Positions 53,037 to 61,967 of a stretch of DNA of 64,000 bases are shown here, piece by piece. A model generated the notes under the pieces. The model ran no database searches and was not told the DNA's origin. It was given only the letters and a program-made list of their open reading frames with translations. The DNA is taken from contig NZ_JACYVA010000003.1 of the NCBI RefSeq assembly GCF_014842075.1, positions 1 through 64,000 on the forward strand, in the 5' to 3' direction. Position numbers and translations under genes: made by a program. Each line of letters begins with the position of its first letter. The first letter of the stretch is position 1. Origin of the DNA: Sphingomonas sp. CFBP 13720 (GTDB lineage: Bacteria; Pseudomonadota; Alphaproteobacteria; Sphingomonadales; Sphingomonadaceae).

Positions 53037-55316
53037 ATGATTGTCTGTGGTTCGCCTGTTGCTGGTTCTTCGCCCACTGAAACGCACCTTCTCCTCTGCT
53101 TCTCGCACCTGCGCTGGAACTTCGTCTTCCAGCGGCCACAACATCTGATGACACGGTTCGCACAGCGTTGGCCGGTGGTGTTCTGGGAAGAACCGGAAGT
53201 CGACGGCGCTACCCTGCCCGATCTGCGCATCCGGCACGAAGGCGATGTACGGATCGTGACGCCGGTCCTGCCGGCCGGACTGGACGACGCTGCGACGCAG
53301 GCGGCGCTTCGTGCGCTGCTGGACGATTTCCTGAGCGGCGAAGCCCCGGTCGCGGTGCGCTGGTATTATACGCCGATGATGCTCGCATTCTCGCGTGGGG
53401 TGCAGGCGGCGGTCACCGTCTATGACTGTATGGATGAATTGTCCGCGTTCCGCTTCGCACCGCCGACGTTGCTCGATCTGGAAGCCGAACTGCTCGATCG
53501 CGCGGACCTCGTCTTCACCGGCGGGTACAGCCTGTTCGAGGCGAAGCGTGATCGCCACCCCGATGTGCGCCCGTTCCCGTCCAGCGTCGATGTCGCTCAT
53601 TTCGCACGCGCGCGCAGCCGTACGCCCGGAGAGAAGGGGTCGGCACGGTTCGGCTTCTATGGTGTGATCGACGAGCGGATGGACCTCCAGCTGTTGGCGC
53701 AGCTTGCCGATGCGCGGCCCGACTGGACGATCGAGATCGTCGGTCCGGTGGTGAAGATCGATCCGGCCGACCTGCCCCGGCGCGCGAACCTTCATTACCC
53801 CGGCGCGCGAACCTATGACGAACTTCCGGCCACCGTCGCCGGCTGGGACGTGGCGCTGATGCCGTTCGCCATCAACGAAGCGACGCGGTTCATCAGCCCG
53901 ACGAAGACGCCCGAATATCTCGCGGCCGGTCGCCCGGTGGTATCCACCCCCGTCACCGACGTCGTGCGGCATTATGGCGCGCTGGATGCCGTTGGTATCG
54001 CCGAGCGCGGCGACGCTTTCGTCGCAGCCTGCGATGCGGCGCTGGCCTTGGTACGGGACGATACCAACGACTGGCTGACGCAGGCCGACGCCCTGCTGGC
54101 CGGGATGTCGTGGGACGATACCGCCGCCCAAATGATCGCGGCGATCGACGGTGTCGCGGCGGGCGGGGTGCCCGACGACGGGCGTTACGATTACGTCATC
54201 GTCGGCGCGGGCTTTGCCGGCGCGGTCATGGCCGAACGGCTGGCCGCCGATGGCGACAAGCGCGTGCTCGTGCTCGACCGGCGACCGCATATCGGCGGCA
54301 ATGCCTATGACGAACACGACGCGGCGGGAATCCTGATCCATCGCTATGGGCCGCACATCTTTCACACCAACTCTGCCGACGTGTTCGACTATCTGTCGCG
54401 CTTCACCGAATGGCGCCCCTATGAGCACCGCGTGCTTGCCGAGGTGCGGGGACAGCAGGTGCCGATCCCGATCAACCGCACCACGCTGAACCGCCTGTTC
54501 GATGCGGGCCTCGAAACCGATGCGGACACCGCCGACTTCCTGACGGCGCGTGCCGAGCCGGTCGCGACGGTCGCAACGTCGGAAGACGTGGTCGTATCGG
54601 CCGTCGGGCGCGAACTCTACGAACTGTTCTTCCGGGGCTATACCCGCAAGCAATGGGGACTGGACCCGTCCGAACTCGACAAGGCGGTGACCGCACGCGT
54701 CCCGACGCGGACGAATACGGACGACCGCTACTTCGCCGACCGGTTTCAGGCGATGCCGAGCGAGGGATATACCGCGATGTTCCGGCGGATGCTGGATCAT
54801 CCCAACATCACCGTGCGCGTGGGCACCGACTTCGCCGACATCCGCGATACGCTGGACTATGGCCGGCTGATCTATACCGGACCGATCGACGAATATTTCG
54901 GCCACCGGTACGGCGCGCTGCCCTATCGATCGCTCCGCTTCGATCACCGGACGCTGGACACCGAACGGCATCAGCAGGTTGCCGTCGTGAACTATCCCGA
55001 CGAAACGGTGCCGCACACCCGCATCACCGAATACAAGCATCTGACGGGACAGGTCGCACCGGTCACCAGCATCACCATCGAATATCCCGCCGCCGACGGC
55101 GACCCCTATTACCCGATCCCGCGCCCCGAAAATCAGGCGCTGTTCAAACGCTATGAAGCACTGGCGCTGGCGGAATCGGACGTGATCTTCGTCGGACGCC
55201 TCGCAACCTATCGCTATTACAACATGGACCAGGTGGTCGGGCAGGCGCTGGCGACGTATCGCCGGTTGCGCGAACAGGACAAGGTCGAGGTATCGCACGC
55301 GGCCGCCGCCGAATAG
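53037..55316 (+). CDS. glf: Fusion: glycosyltransferase plus UDP-galactopyranose mutase (Glf)
   Basis: 759 residues. The first part (about 1-375) is a GT-B glycosyltransferase (SHLRWNFVFQRPQHL, VYDCMDELSAFRF, SVDVAHFARA, PTKTPEYLAAGRPVVST). From about residue 383 a second domain is UDP-galactopyranose mutase: VIVGAGFAGAVMAERLA, GGNAYDEHD, HRYGPHIFHTN, FFRGYTRKQWG and ITIEYP-like C-part. Glf makes UDP-galactofuranose, and the fused transferase probably uses it or a related donor. GGAG precedes the ATG. The next gene, a GH1-like enzyme, starts five bases after the stop. Confidence 0.9.
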   Translation: MIVCGSPVAGSSPTETHLLLCFSHLRWNFVFQRPQHLMTRFAQRWPVVFWEEPEVDGATLPDLRIRHEGDVRIVTPVLPAGLDDAATQAALRALLDDFLSGEAPVAVRWYYTPMMLAFSRGVQAAVTVYDCMDELSAFRFAPPTLLDLEAELLDRADLVFTGGYSLFEAKRDRHPDVRPFPSSVDVAHFARARSRTPGEKGSARFGFYGVIDERMDLQLLAQLADARPDWTIEIVGPVVKIDPADLPRRANLHYPGARTYDELPATVAGWDVALMPFAINEATRFISPTKTPEYLAAGRPVVSTPVTDVVRHYGALDAVGIAERGDAFVAACDAALALVRDDTNDWLTQADALLAGMSWDDTAAQMIAAIDGVAAGGVPDDGRYDYVIVGAGFAGAVMAERLAADGDKRVLVLDRRPHIGGNAYDEHDAAGILIHRYGPHIFHTNSADVFDYLSRFTEWRPYEHRVLAEVRGQQVPIPINRTTLNRLFDAGLETDADTADFLTARAEPVATVATSEDVVVSAVGRELYELFFRGYTRKQWGLDPSELDKAVTARVPTRTNTDDRYFADRFQAMPSEGYTAMFRRMLDHPNITVRVGTDFADIRDTLDYGRLIYTGPIDEYFGHRYGALPYRSLRFDHRTLDTERHQQVAVVNYPDETVPHTRITEYKHLTGQVAPVTSITIEYPAADGDPYYPIPRPENQALFKRYEALALAESDVIFVGRLATYRYYNMDQVVGQALATYRRLREQDKVEVSHAAAAE

Positions 55317-55320
55317 CGTC

Positions 55321-57171
55321 ATGGCCGTCTTCGATGAAGGAACGCTTCGTGCGGCGGGCCGTGCCGATCCGTCGCGCCCGGCCGGCGGCGGAACGATGAC
55401 GCCCGATCCCCGGTCGCCGCTCGAACTATGGGGCGGCGTCGAATGTACCGTGAACCGCGTCGGCGACCGGTATCGGGACCAGAGCGTGCTGAGCGGGCAT
55501 CACGACCGGATCGGCGACCTCGATCTGTTCGCCGGCCTCGGGCTGAAGGCGTTGCGGTATCCCGTGCTGTGGGAACGCACCGCCGCGACACCCGATGCGC
55601 CGCCCGACTGGTCGTGGAGCGATGCCCGGCTGGCGCGATTGCAGGCCCTTGGCATTCGCCCGATCGTCGGGCTGGTCCATCATGGCAGCGGGCCGTCGCA
55701 CACCCATCTGCTGGACGACGACTTCGCAGCCGGCCTCGGACGTTTCGCGGGACAGGTCGCCGCGCGCTATCCATGGGTGCAGGACTGGACGCCGGTCAAC
55801 GAACCGGTGACGACCGCAAGGTTTTCCGCCTTATACGGTCACTGGTATCCGCACCGGCGCGACCTGCGATCCTTCTGGTTGGCGTTGCTCAACCAGGTCG
55901 ATGCCACGCGTTTCGCGATGCGGGCGATCCGGCGGGTCAACCCCGCCGCCCGGCTGATCCAGACCGACGATCTGGGACGAACCTATTCCACCGATCCGCT
56001 GCGCGATCAGGCGGCGTTCGACAATCTGCGGCGCTGGGCGGGATGGGACCTGTTGTTCGGCCATGTCACCCCCGGCCATCCCCTGTTCGCGATGCTGGAC
56101 GATCATGGCTTCGGCGACAGGATACGCGCGATCGCCGACGATCCGTGTCCGCCCGATATCGTCGGCGTCAATCATTACCTGACGAGCGACCGGTTCCTCG
56201 ATCATCGGCTGGCGCATTATCCGACCGACCTGCACGGCGACAACGGGCATGTCCGCTATGCCGATACCGAAGCGATCCGCGTGCTCGATCCGCCGCCGGG
56301 TGGAATGCGGCAGGCGCTTTCGGAAGCATGGGACCGGTATGCGACGCCGATCGCCGCGACCGAAGTTCACAACGGATGCACGCGCGACGAACAGCTTCGC
56401 TGGGCGGCGGATGCATGGGATCTGTGTTGCGGGCTGAAGGCCGATGGCGTCGATGTCCGGGCGGTCACGGCGTGGTCGCTGCTGGGAAGCCACGGGTGGG
56501 ACACGTTGCTGACCGGCAACGGTAGCTACGAAGTCGGCGTCTTCGACGTGCGGAACGGCATCCCGCAGCCCACCGCACTCGCCGCATTGTGGCGCGGACT
56601 GGCGCTGGGCGACGAACGGCATCCCGTCGCGCGGCAGTCGGGATGGTGGCGACGACCCGAACGGCTGCTCTACCCGGCGTACCGGACACATCCCGCCGCC
56701 GACGCGGGCGAGGTGATCCCGGACGGGGGGACGGCGCGACCGATCCGGCTATGGGGCGTCGATGCCGGGAGCCGCCGGACATTAGCCGACCTATGCGCAC
56801 GGCGCGGCATCCATCTCGGCAGCGATGCCGTGACCGGAACGCCAACGAACGACGCGATGCCGTGGGCGGTCGTGCACCTCGAACGGGACGCGGGCAGCGC
56901 GGTAGAAACCGGCACAGCCGCGTTGACGTGGGCAGGCGGGGCCGGCGATGTACGGCATTTGCGGATCGTCGCGCCAGCCGGGGAGTGCCCGGACGTGTTC
57001 CGAACGGTGGCCGATGCCGCGCTGGATATTCTGATCGACGACCGCGCAGGACACTGGTCGATCCGCATTTGCCCGAAAACGAACGGAATCATCGTCAAAG
57101 CGATCGAACCGGCCCGACAGGACGACGAAGAACTGCCATTCCGGGTAGGCGCTGTCGCACAACCCGCGTAG
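55321..57171 (+). CDS. GH1-like glycosidase fused to decayed RmlD-like domain
   Basis: 616 residues. The GH1-like part (about 30-430) has the acid/base NEP in WTPVNEPV and a Glu in AATEVHNG that fits the family nucleophile (usually TENG). The last ~170 residues match the beginning of dTDP-4-dehydrorhamnose reductase domains (RPIRLWGVDAGSRRTLADLCARRGI), but the GxxGxxG loop is lost and the domain is much shorter than the usual ~290, so it is probably inactive. A start at 55396 is also possible. It is coupled with the GT-Glf gene, which suggests joint work on a galactofuranose/rhamnose-type glycan. Confidence 0.8.
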   Translation: MAVFDEGTLRAAGRADPSRPAGGGTMTPDPRSPLELWGGVECTVNRVGDRYRDQSVLSGHHDRIGDLDLFAGLGLKALRYPVLWERTAATPDAPPDWSWSDARLARLQALGIRPIVGLVHHGSGPSHTHLLDDDFAAGLGRFAGQVAARYPWVQDWTPVNEPVTTARFSALYGHWYPHRRDLRSFWLALLNQVDATRFAMRAIRRVNPAARLIQTDDLGRTYSTDPLRDQAAFDNLRRWAGWDLLFGHVTPGHPLFAMLDDHGFGDRIRAIADDPCPPDIVGVNHYLTSDRFLDHRLAHYPTDLHGDNGHVRYADTEAIRVLDPPPGGMRQALSEAWDRYATPIAATEVHNGCTRDEQLRWAADAWDLCCGLKADGVDVRAVTAWSLLGSHGWDTLLTGNGSYEVGVFDVRNGIPQPTALAALWRGLALGDERHPVARQSGWWRRPERLLYPAYRTHPAADAGEVIPDGGTARPIRLWGVDAGSRRTLADLCARRGIHLGSDAVTGTPTNDAMPWAVVHLERDAGSAVETGTAALTWAGGAGDVRHLRIVAPAGECPDVFRTVADAALDILIDDRAGHWSIRICPKTNGIIVKAIEPARQDDEELPFRVGAVAQPA

Positions 57172-57412
57172 TGATCGGGTGTCCGAAGCAGAAGGCATGA
57201 CCATGGGCCGGCCCTGCACCTGCCCGGCAGATCGACGCGCACGGTACGGGGGCATGTCCGTATCGGGCCGACAGCGTCGACACCAGTCGTGACATACGAA
57301 GTTTCGTTCCGTATCAATCGGTTCGTCATGAGCTCGATCGATGCGGGCGGGGGATCGAAGGCATCTGCGATGCTCCCGCACTGCGACCCGAACCCTGTAA
57401 GGAATCGTTGGA

Positions 57413-59656
57413 ATGCGACTTTGGCCGGCCGGCAAGGCAGCGTTGGCGTCGGCGCTGATCGGAATGGTCGCGCAACCGATCGTCGCCGCGCCGGTCATGA
57501 CGGGCGGGGAACCGGGGATGCCCACCCCCGATACGGGCACCGTTCCGTATCGATGGACCAATGTGAAGGTCGGGGCCGGCGGCTATGCGCCGAACATCGT
57601 GTTCAGCACCGTCGAGCGCGACCTCGCGTATCTGCGCACCGACATGGGCGGTGCCTATCGCTGGGATGCCGCGCTGCGCCGATGGGTGCCGTTGCAGGAC
57701 GACAATGCGTCGTCGAGCTATATGGGCATCGAGAGCATCGCCCCCGATCCGGTCGATCCCGATGTCGTATACATGGCGGCCGGCATGAATGCCGGACAGC
57801 CGGCGGCGATCCTGCGATCGGGCGATCGTGGCGCGACATGGCGGATCGTGCCGGTGCCGTTCGCCATGGGCGGGAACGAGCCGGGAAGAGGTCTGGGTGA
57901 ACGGCTGACGGTCGATCCAAACGATCCGCGCCGGCTGTTCTTCGGCTCGCGGCACGACGGATTATGGCAAAGCGGCGATGCCGGGGCGACGTGGGCGAAG
58001 GTCGCCGCCTTCCCGCACGCGGGTCTGGGTCGCCCGGCGCGCGGGAAAAGCCATGGCGGCGTCGCCTTCGTCGCGATCGATCCGACCAGCGGCAGCGCTG
58101 GCAAGGCGTCGCGGCGGATATGGGCGGGGATCGCCGATCCCGGCGTTTCCGCACTCTACCGGTCCGAAGACGGCGGCGCGACATGGACGACGGTGGCGGC
58201 GCCCGAACTGTTCGCGGCAAAGGGCGCGATCGATGCGCGCGGGGTGCTGTGGGTCGGCTTTTCGAGCGGTATCGGTCCCAGCGACGCACGGACCGGCGCG
58301 GTGTGGCGCTATACCCCCGACGGCCGGGATCGCGACGTCACGCCGCCGTCATGGACGGCATCGGGTGCCGAAGGCGGATTTCTTGGCGTCGCCGCTGCGC
58401 GATCCATGCCCGGAACCGTCGCCGTGACCACGATCGATCGCTATCGCGCGGGCGATTCACTGTGGATCACCCGCGACGACGGTCGCACGTGGGACGATGT
58501 CGGACCGCGCAGCGCCCGCGACGTATCCGCCACGCCGTTCCTTGCCCATGAAGGCCGCGGGGCCGACTTCGGCCACTGGATATCCGGCCTTGCGATCGAT
58601 CCGTTCGATCCGGCGCGGGTCGCGTACACGACCGGCGCGACCGTGTATGCGACGACGAAACTGGGTTCGACCGGCCCGGTTCGCTGGACCCCGTGGACCG
58701 CCGGTATCGAACAGACCGCGATCATCACGCTGGTTTCCCCGACGAACGGCGCGCCGCTGGTATCGGGTTTCGGCGATCTGGCGGGTTTCGTCCACGACGA
58801 TCTCGACACGTCGCCGCCGCCGAGCTTCGTCGATCCCTATCTGTCGAACACCAACACGCTGGACTATGCGGGCAAAGCGCCGAACGTGATCGTGCGCAGC
58901 GGCAGCATCTATGCCGAACGCTCCAGGGACGCGACGCTGGGCCTGTCGGGGGATGGCGGCCGAAGCTGGACGCCGTTGCGGGTGCCGCCGGTCGGCACGC
59001 CGCCGGTTCGGGACGATCTGATCGGTGAAGCCGCCGTCACGGTGTCCGCCGATGGCAAGACCGTGGTGGCGTCGACCATCGTCCCGCAAGTCACGCGGGA
59101 TCATGGCGCGACGTGGCGCGCGGTGCAGGGTCTGCCCGGACGCGTCCGCGCGGTGGCGGACAAGGTCGATCCGCGCACCTTCTATGCCGTCGACGTCGCG
59201 AACGGTCGCCTGCTCGTCTCGCGGGACGCCGCCGCCAGCTTCGCGCCCGTCGCGGGCACCGGCCTGCCGACCGACCTGAAGCCCGCCGGACGACAGGGAC
59301 GGGAAGCCCAGAGCGCGCTGCTGGCCGCGCCCGACCGCGCCGGCGAACTATGGCTACAGGCGGGAAGCGACCTGTTCCACAGCACGGATCGCGGCCGGTC
59401 GTTCGTCCGGGTCAACGGTGGACTGACGGTCGAACTGTTCGGCCTTGGCAAGGGCGCGCTGTTCGCGGTGGGGACGTTGGGCGGAACGCGCGGGATCTGG
59501 CGATCGGTCGACGGGGGGCGCGGATGGGCGCGGATCGATGATGATGCGCATCGCTGGGGCGGGCGCTATCGCGTTATTTCGGGCGATCCCCGCCGTGCCG
59601 GTCGCGTGTATCTGGGGACGGACGGCCGGGGGCTGTTCTACGGCGACCCGCGATAG
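57413..59656 (+). CDS. Secreted GH74-like (xyloglucanase-type) protein
   Basis: 747 residues. A signal peptide (MRLWPAGKAALASALIGMVA, ending near PIVAA) is followed by a two-propeller architecture with BNR-like blades: RTDMGGAYRWD (the likely catalytic Asp lies in TDMGG), GIESIAPDPVDPDVVYMAAG, ILRSGDRGATW. GH74 enzymes cut xyloglucan and related beta-glucans, and this fits the plant-glycan theme of the region. AAGGA lies upstream of the ATG at a longish spacing. It is separated by ~240 bp from the GH1-like gene. Confidence 0.88.
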   Translation: MRLWPAGKAALASALIGMVAQPIVAAPVMTGGEPGMPTPDTGTVPYRWTNVKVGAGGYAPNIVFSTVERDLAYLRTDMGGAYRWDAALRRWVPLQDDNASSSYMGIESIAPDPVDPDVVYMAAGMNAGQPAAILRSGDRGATWRIVPVPFAMGGNEPGRGLGERLTVDPNDPRRLFFGSRHDGLWQSGDAGATWAKVAAFPHAGLGRPARGKSHGGVAFVAIDPTSGSAGKASRRIWAGIADPGVSALYRSEDGGATWTTVAAPELFAAKGAIDARGVLWVGFSSGIGPSDARTGAVWRYTPDGRDRDVTPPSWTASGAEGGFLGVAAARSMPGTVAVTTIDRYRAGDSLWITRDDGRTWDDVGPRSARDVSATPFLAHEGRGADFGHWISGLAIDPFDPARVAYTTGATVYATTKLGSTGPVRWTPWTAGIEQTAIITLVSPTNGAPLVSGFGDLAGFVHDDLDTSPPPSFVDPYLSNTNTLDYAGKAPNVIVRSGSIYAERSRDATLGLSGDGGRSWTPLRVPPVGTPPVRDDLIGEAAVTVSADGKTVVASTIVPQVTRDHGATWRAVQGLPGRVRAVADKVDPRTFYAVDVANGRLLVSRDAAASFAPVAGTGLPTDLKPAGRQGREAQSALLAAPDRAGELWLQAGSDLFHSTDRGRSFVRVNGGLTVELFGLGKGALFAVGTLGGTRGIWRSVDGGRGWARIDDDAHRWGGRYRVISGDPRRAGRVYLGTDGRGLFYGDPR

Positions 59657-59715
59657 CCGGACCGATGATGCGGCCATCGGCGGCCGTAAGTCACGCCATC
59701 GAAAGAAAAATCGAT

Positions 59716-59741
59716 GGAACGGTTCGCCGGGGCGGATCGTC
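59716..59741 (+). promoter_or_regulatory. Possible EcfG-type promoter of the Tat SDR
   Basis: GGAAC, 17 bp, then CGTC upstream of the start at 59812. The EcfG consensus has CGTT in the second box, so three of four bases fit. A stress-type SDR would be a sensible target. Confidence 0.35.
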
Positions 59742-59811
59742 GGGCACGGTACAGCAAGCCGAGCCGATGCGGTGCCGCCGTGGATGGCTCCCGACCAACA
59801 AGGACCCGACC

Positions 59812-60816
59812 ATGAGCAATGGGGAAACCTCCCGCCGCAGCATCCTCGGCGGCGCCGCCATCGGCCTTGCGGCAGCGGCCGCGCCGGGCGCCGCGCTCGC
59901 GCAGTCTGCGCCCGCCGCCGGTACGGGCGCCGCCCCCGGCCTGCGCGATCCACGCACCAAATACACGCGCACCCCCTTCCCCGAACAGCGCCAGCCATGG
60001 CCCGCGCTCGCCAGCAAGATGACGCCGCGACCCGATCATGGCGAAACCAGCTATCGCGGTGCCGAAAAGCTGGTCGGCCGCAAGGCGCTGCTGACCGGCG
60101 GCGACAGCGGAATCGGTCGCGCCGCCGCCATCGCCTTCGCCCGCGAGGGGGCGGACGTGGCGATCAACTATCACCCGAGCGAAGAACCGGACGCGCGCGA
60201 GGTCGCCGACCTGATCCGGCAGGCGGGACGCAAGGCGGTGCTGTTGCCCGCCGATATCCGTACCCAGAAGGCTTGCGAGGATACCGTCCGCAAGGCGATC
60301 GCGCAACTCGGCGGCCTCGATATCCTCGTCAACAACGCGGCGTACCAGCAGTCGAAGGCGGATATCATGGAGATCACCGACGAACAGTTCGTCCGTACCT
60401 ACGAAACCAACGTCTTCCACGTGTTCCGTTTTTGCAAGGCGGCGATCCCGTCGATGCCGCCCGGCTCGGTCATCCTCAACACCATCTCGCAAAACTCCTA
60501 TGATCCGTCCGACGACCTGATCGACTATGCATCGACCAAGGCGGCGATCCAGAACCTGACGCGCGGCATGGCGAAGCAGCTTGCCAAGAAGGGCATTCGC
60601 GTCAACGCGGTCTCGCCCGGACCGATCTGGACGCCGCTTCAGGTCGCGGGCGGTCAGTTGCCGGGCAAGATGCACGAATTCGGACAGGATACCCCACTTG
60701 GCCGCGCCGGACAGCCGGCCGAACTCGCCTCGCTGTTCGTGATGCTGGCTTCGGACGAGGCCAGCTATTCGACGGGGACGGCGGTCGGCGCGCATGGGGG
60801 GAATGGATTCCCCTGA
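59812..60816 (+). CDS. Tat-exported short-chain dehydrogenase
   Basis: 334 residues. A twin-arginine signal (SRRSILGGAAIGLAAAAAPG, ALA-Q cleavage) precedes an SDR domain with TGGDSGIGRAAA, NNAAYQ, NTISQNS and YASTK (Tyr-Lys pair). These proteins are related to YhdF/general-stress SDRs, but a Tat-exported one would work in the periplasm. AAGGA precedes the ATG at 59812. The enzyme may be folded and loaded with its nucleotide cofactor before export. Confidence 0.9.
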   Translation: MSNGETSRRSILGGAAIGLAAAAAPGAALAQSAPAAGTGAAPGLRDPRTKYTRTPFPEQRQPWPALASKMTPRPDHGETSYRGAEKLVGRKALLTGGDSGIGRAAAIAFAREGADVAINYHPSEEPDAREVADLIRQAGRKAVLLPADIRTQKACEDTVRKAIAQLGGLDILVNNAAYQQSKADIMEITDEQFVRTYETNVFHVFRFCKAAIPSMPPGSVILNTISQNSYDPSDDLIDYASTKAAIQNLTRGMAKQLAKKGIRVNAVSPGPIWTPLQVAGGQLPGKMHEFGQDTPLGRAGQPAELASLFVMLASDEASYSTGTAVGAHGGNGFP

Positions 60817-60843
60817 CCGTCCGGTCGCACACGTCGCGGGCGG

Positions 60844-61965
60844 TCATACGGGTCGGATGCCCCTGCCCCGCCGCCGCCAGTGCAGGATGCCGGTCACGAA
60901 CAGCAGCGTGGGCACGAAGCCGGTCAGCACCGCAAGTATGCGCGTCGCCATCCCGCCGACGGTGCCGTCGTGCAACGTGCGTATCCAGCTTGCGATGGCG
61001 GTTCCGACACCGGCGCGCCGGACGTTGTGTACCGCCAGCACCCGGCCCGAAGACCGGTCGACGAACACATAGCTGCCGGGAAAGCGCGGGTGCGGGTCGC
61101 CCGCCACCCGCACCCGGACCCGGATCGCGCCGTCGCAGCGTTCCGGCACGTCGACGAACACGACGTGACCGTCGGGCAACGCCCGCTGCGCCACCGCCAG
61201 CGCCCGGACGATCGTGATCTGCCGTCCGCCGCACGCAAGCGATCGCGGGGCCGGTATCGCCGCAGGCGACAACAGCGCCTGCGTGACCGTCGGCAGCGCG
61301 AGCAGCACGCCGCTCGCCACCAGCACCAGTAACAGCGCGACGCTCCACAGGCCGGACAGCTTGTGCAGATCATGCAGGCGGCGGATCGACGAGGCGTCGC
61401 GCTTGAAGGCCAGCGCCTTGCGCCAGCTCCCGCGCGGCCACCACGCGACGACCCCGCTGAACAGCAGCAACAGCATCGCCACGCCCGACCACCCGACCAG
61501 CTGGTTGCCGATGTCGCCCGCCAGCAATTGCATGTGAAGCTGGTAGATCCAGCTCATCAGATAGCCGCCCCATGGCTCGGCGCGAACGATGCGCGTCCCA
61601 TCGGCCGAGAACCAGATCATCGTTCGATCCGCGTGGTGGCCGGGGGCCGGATAATAGCGGGCGGGAATGGCACCGCCCTTCCCCGTCACCTCGAACGTCC
61701 ATTTGCCCTGTGGATCGTGCCACTGCGCCCGTCCGGTCGCCAGCGCACGATCCCACACCGGCGAGTCCATCGTCGGAGCCGGACTTTCCTGTCCTGCCCG
61801 GATAGCGGGGTGCAGCGCGGCGTCGATGCCGGTGTAGAATATCAGCGCCGACCCGGTGAGGCCGAGCAGCGCGAACAGCAGCCCCACGCTCAACCCCAGC
61901 CACAAATGAACCCGGCGCACGAGGATGCGGATGCGCGATCCCGCCGATCGGCCATGCCCCGTCAT
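60844..61965 (-). CDS. PepSY-associated membrane protein
   Basis: 373 residues. LVRRVHLWLGLSVGLLFALLGLTGSALIF, a PepSY-type periplasmic part (WDRALATGRAQWHDPQGKWTFEV), a second transmembrane pair (LLLLFSGVVAWWPRGSWRKAL) with the family motif LHDLHKLSGLW and a last helix pair at the C-terminus. Found next to TonB siderophore receptors, where they may reduce or process ferric complexes. The gene starts two bases after the receptor stop, so both are in one operon. Confidence 0.88.
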   Translation of the reverse strand: MTGHGRSAGSRIRILVRRVHLWLGLSVGLLFALLGLTGSALIFYTGIDAALHPAIRAGQESPAPTMDSPVWDRALATGRAQWHDPQGKWTFEVTGKGGAIPARYYPAPGHHADRTMIWFSADGTRIVRAEPWGGYLMSWIYQLHMQLLAGDIGNQLVGWSGVAMLLLLFSGVVAWWPRGSWRKALAFKRDASSIRRLHDLHKLSGLWSVALLLVLVASGVLLALPTVTQALLSPAAIPAPRSLACGGRQITIVRALAVAQRALPDGHVVFVDVPERCDGAIRVRVRVAGDPHPRFPGSYVFVDRSSGRVLAVHNVRRAGVGTAIASWIRTLHDGTVGGMATRILAVLTGFVPTLLFVTGILHWRRRGRGIRPV

Positions 61966-61967
61966 GG

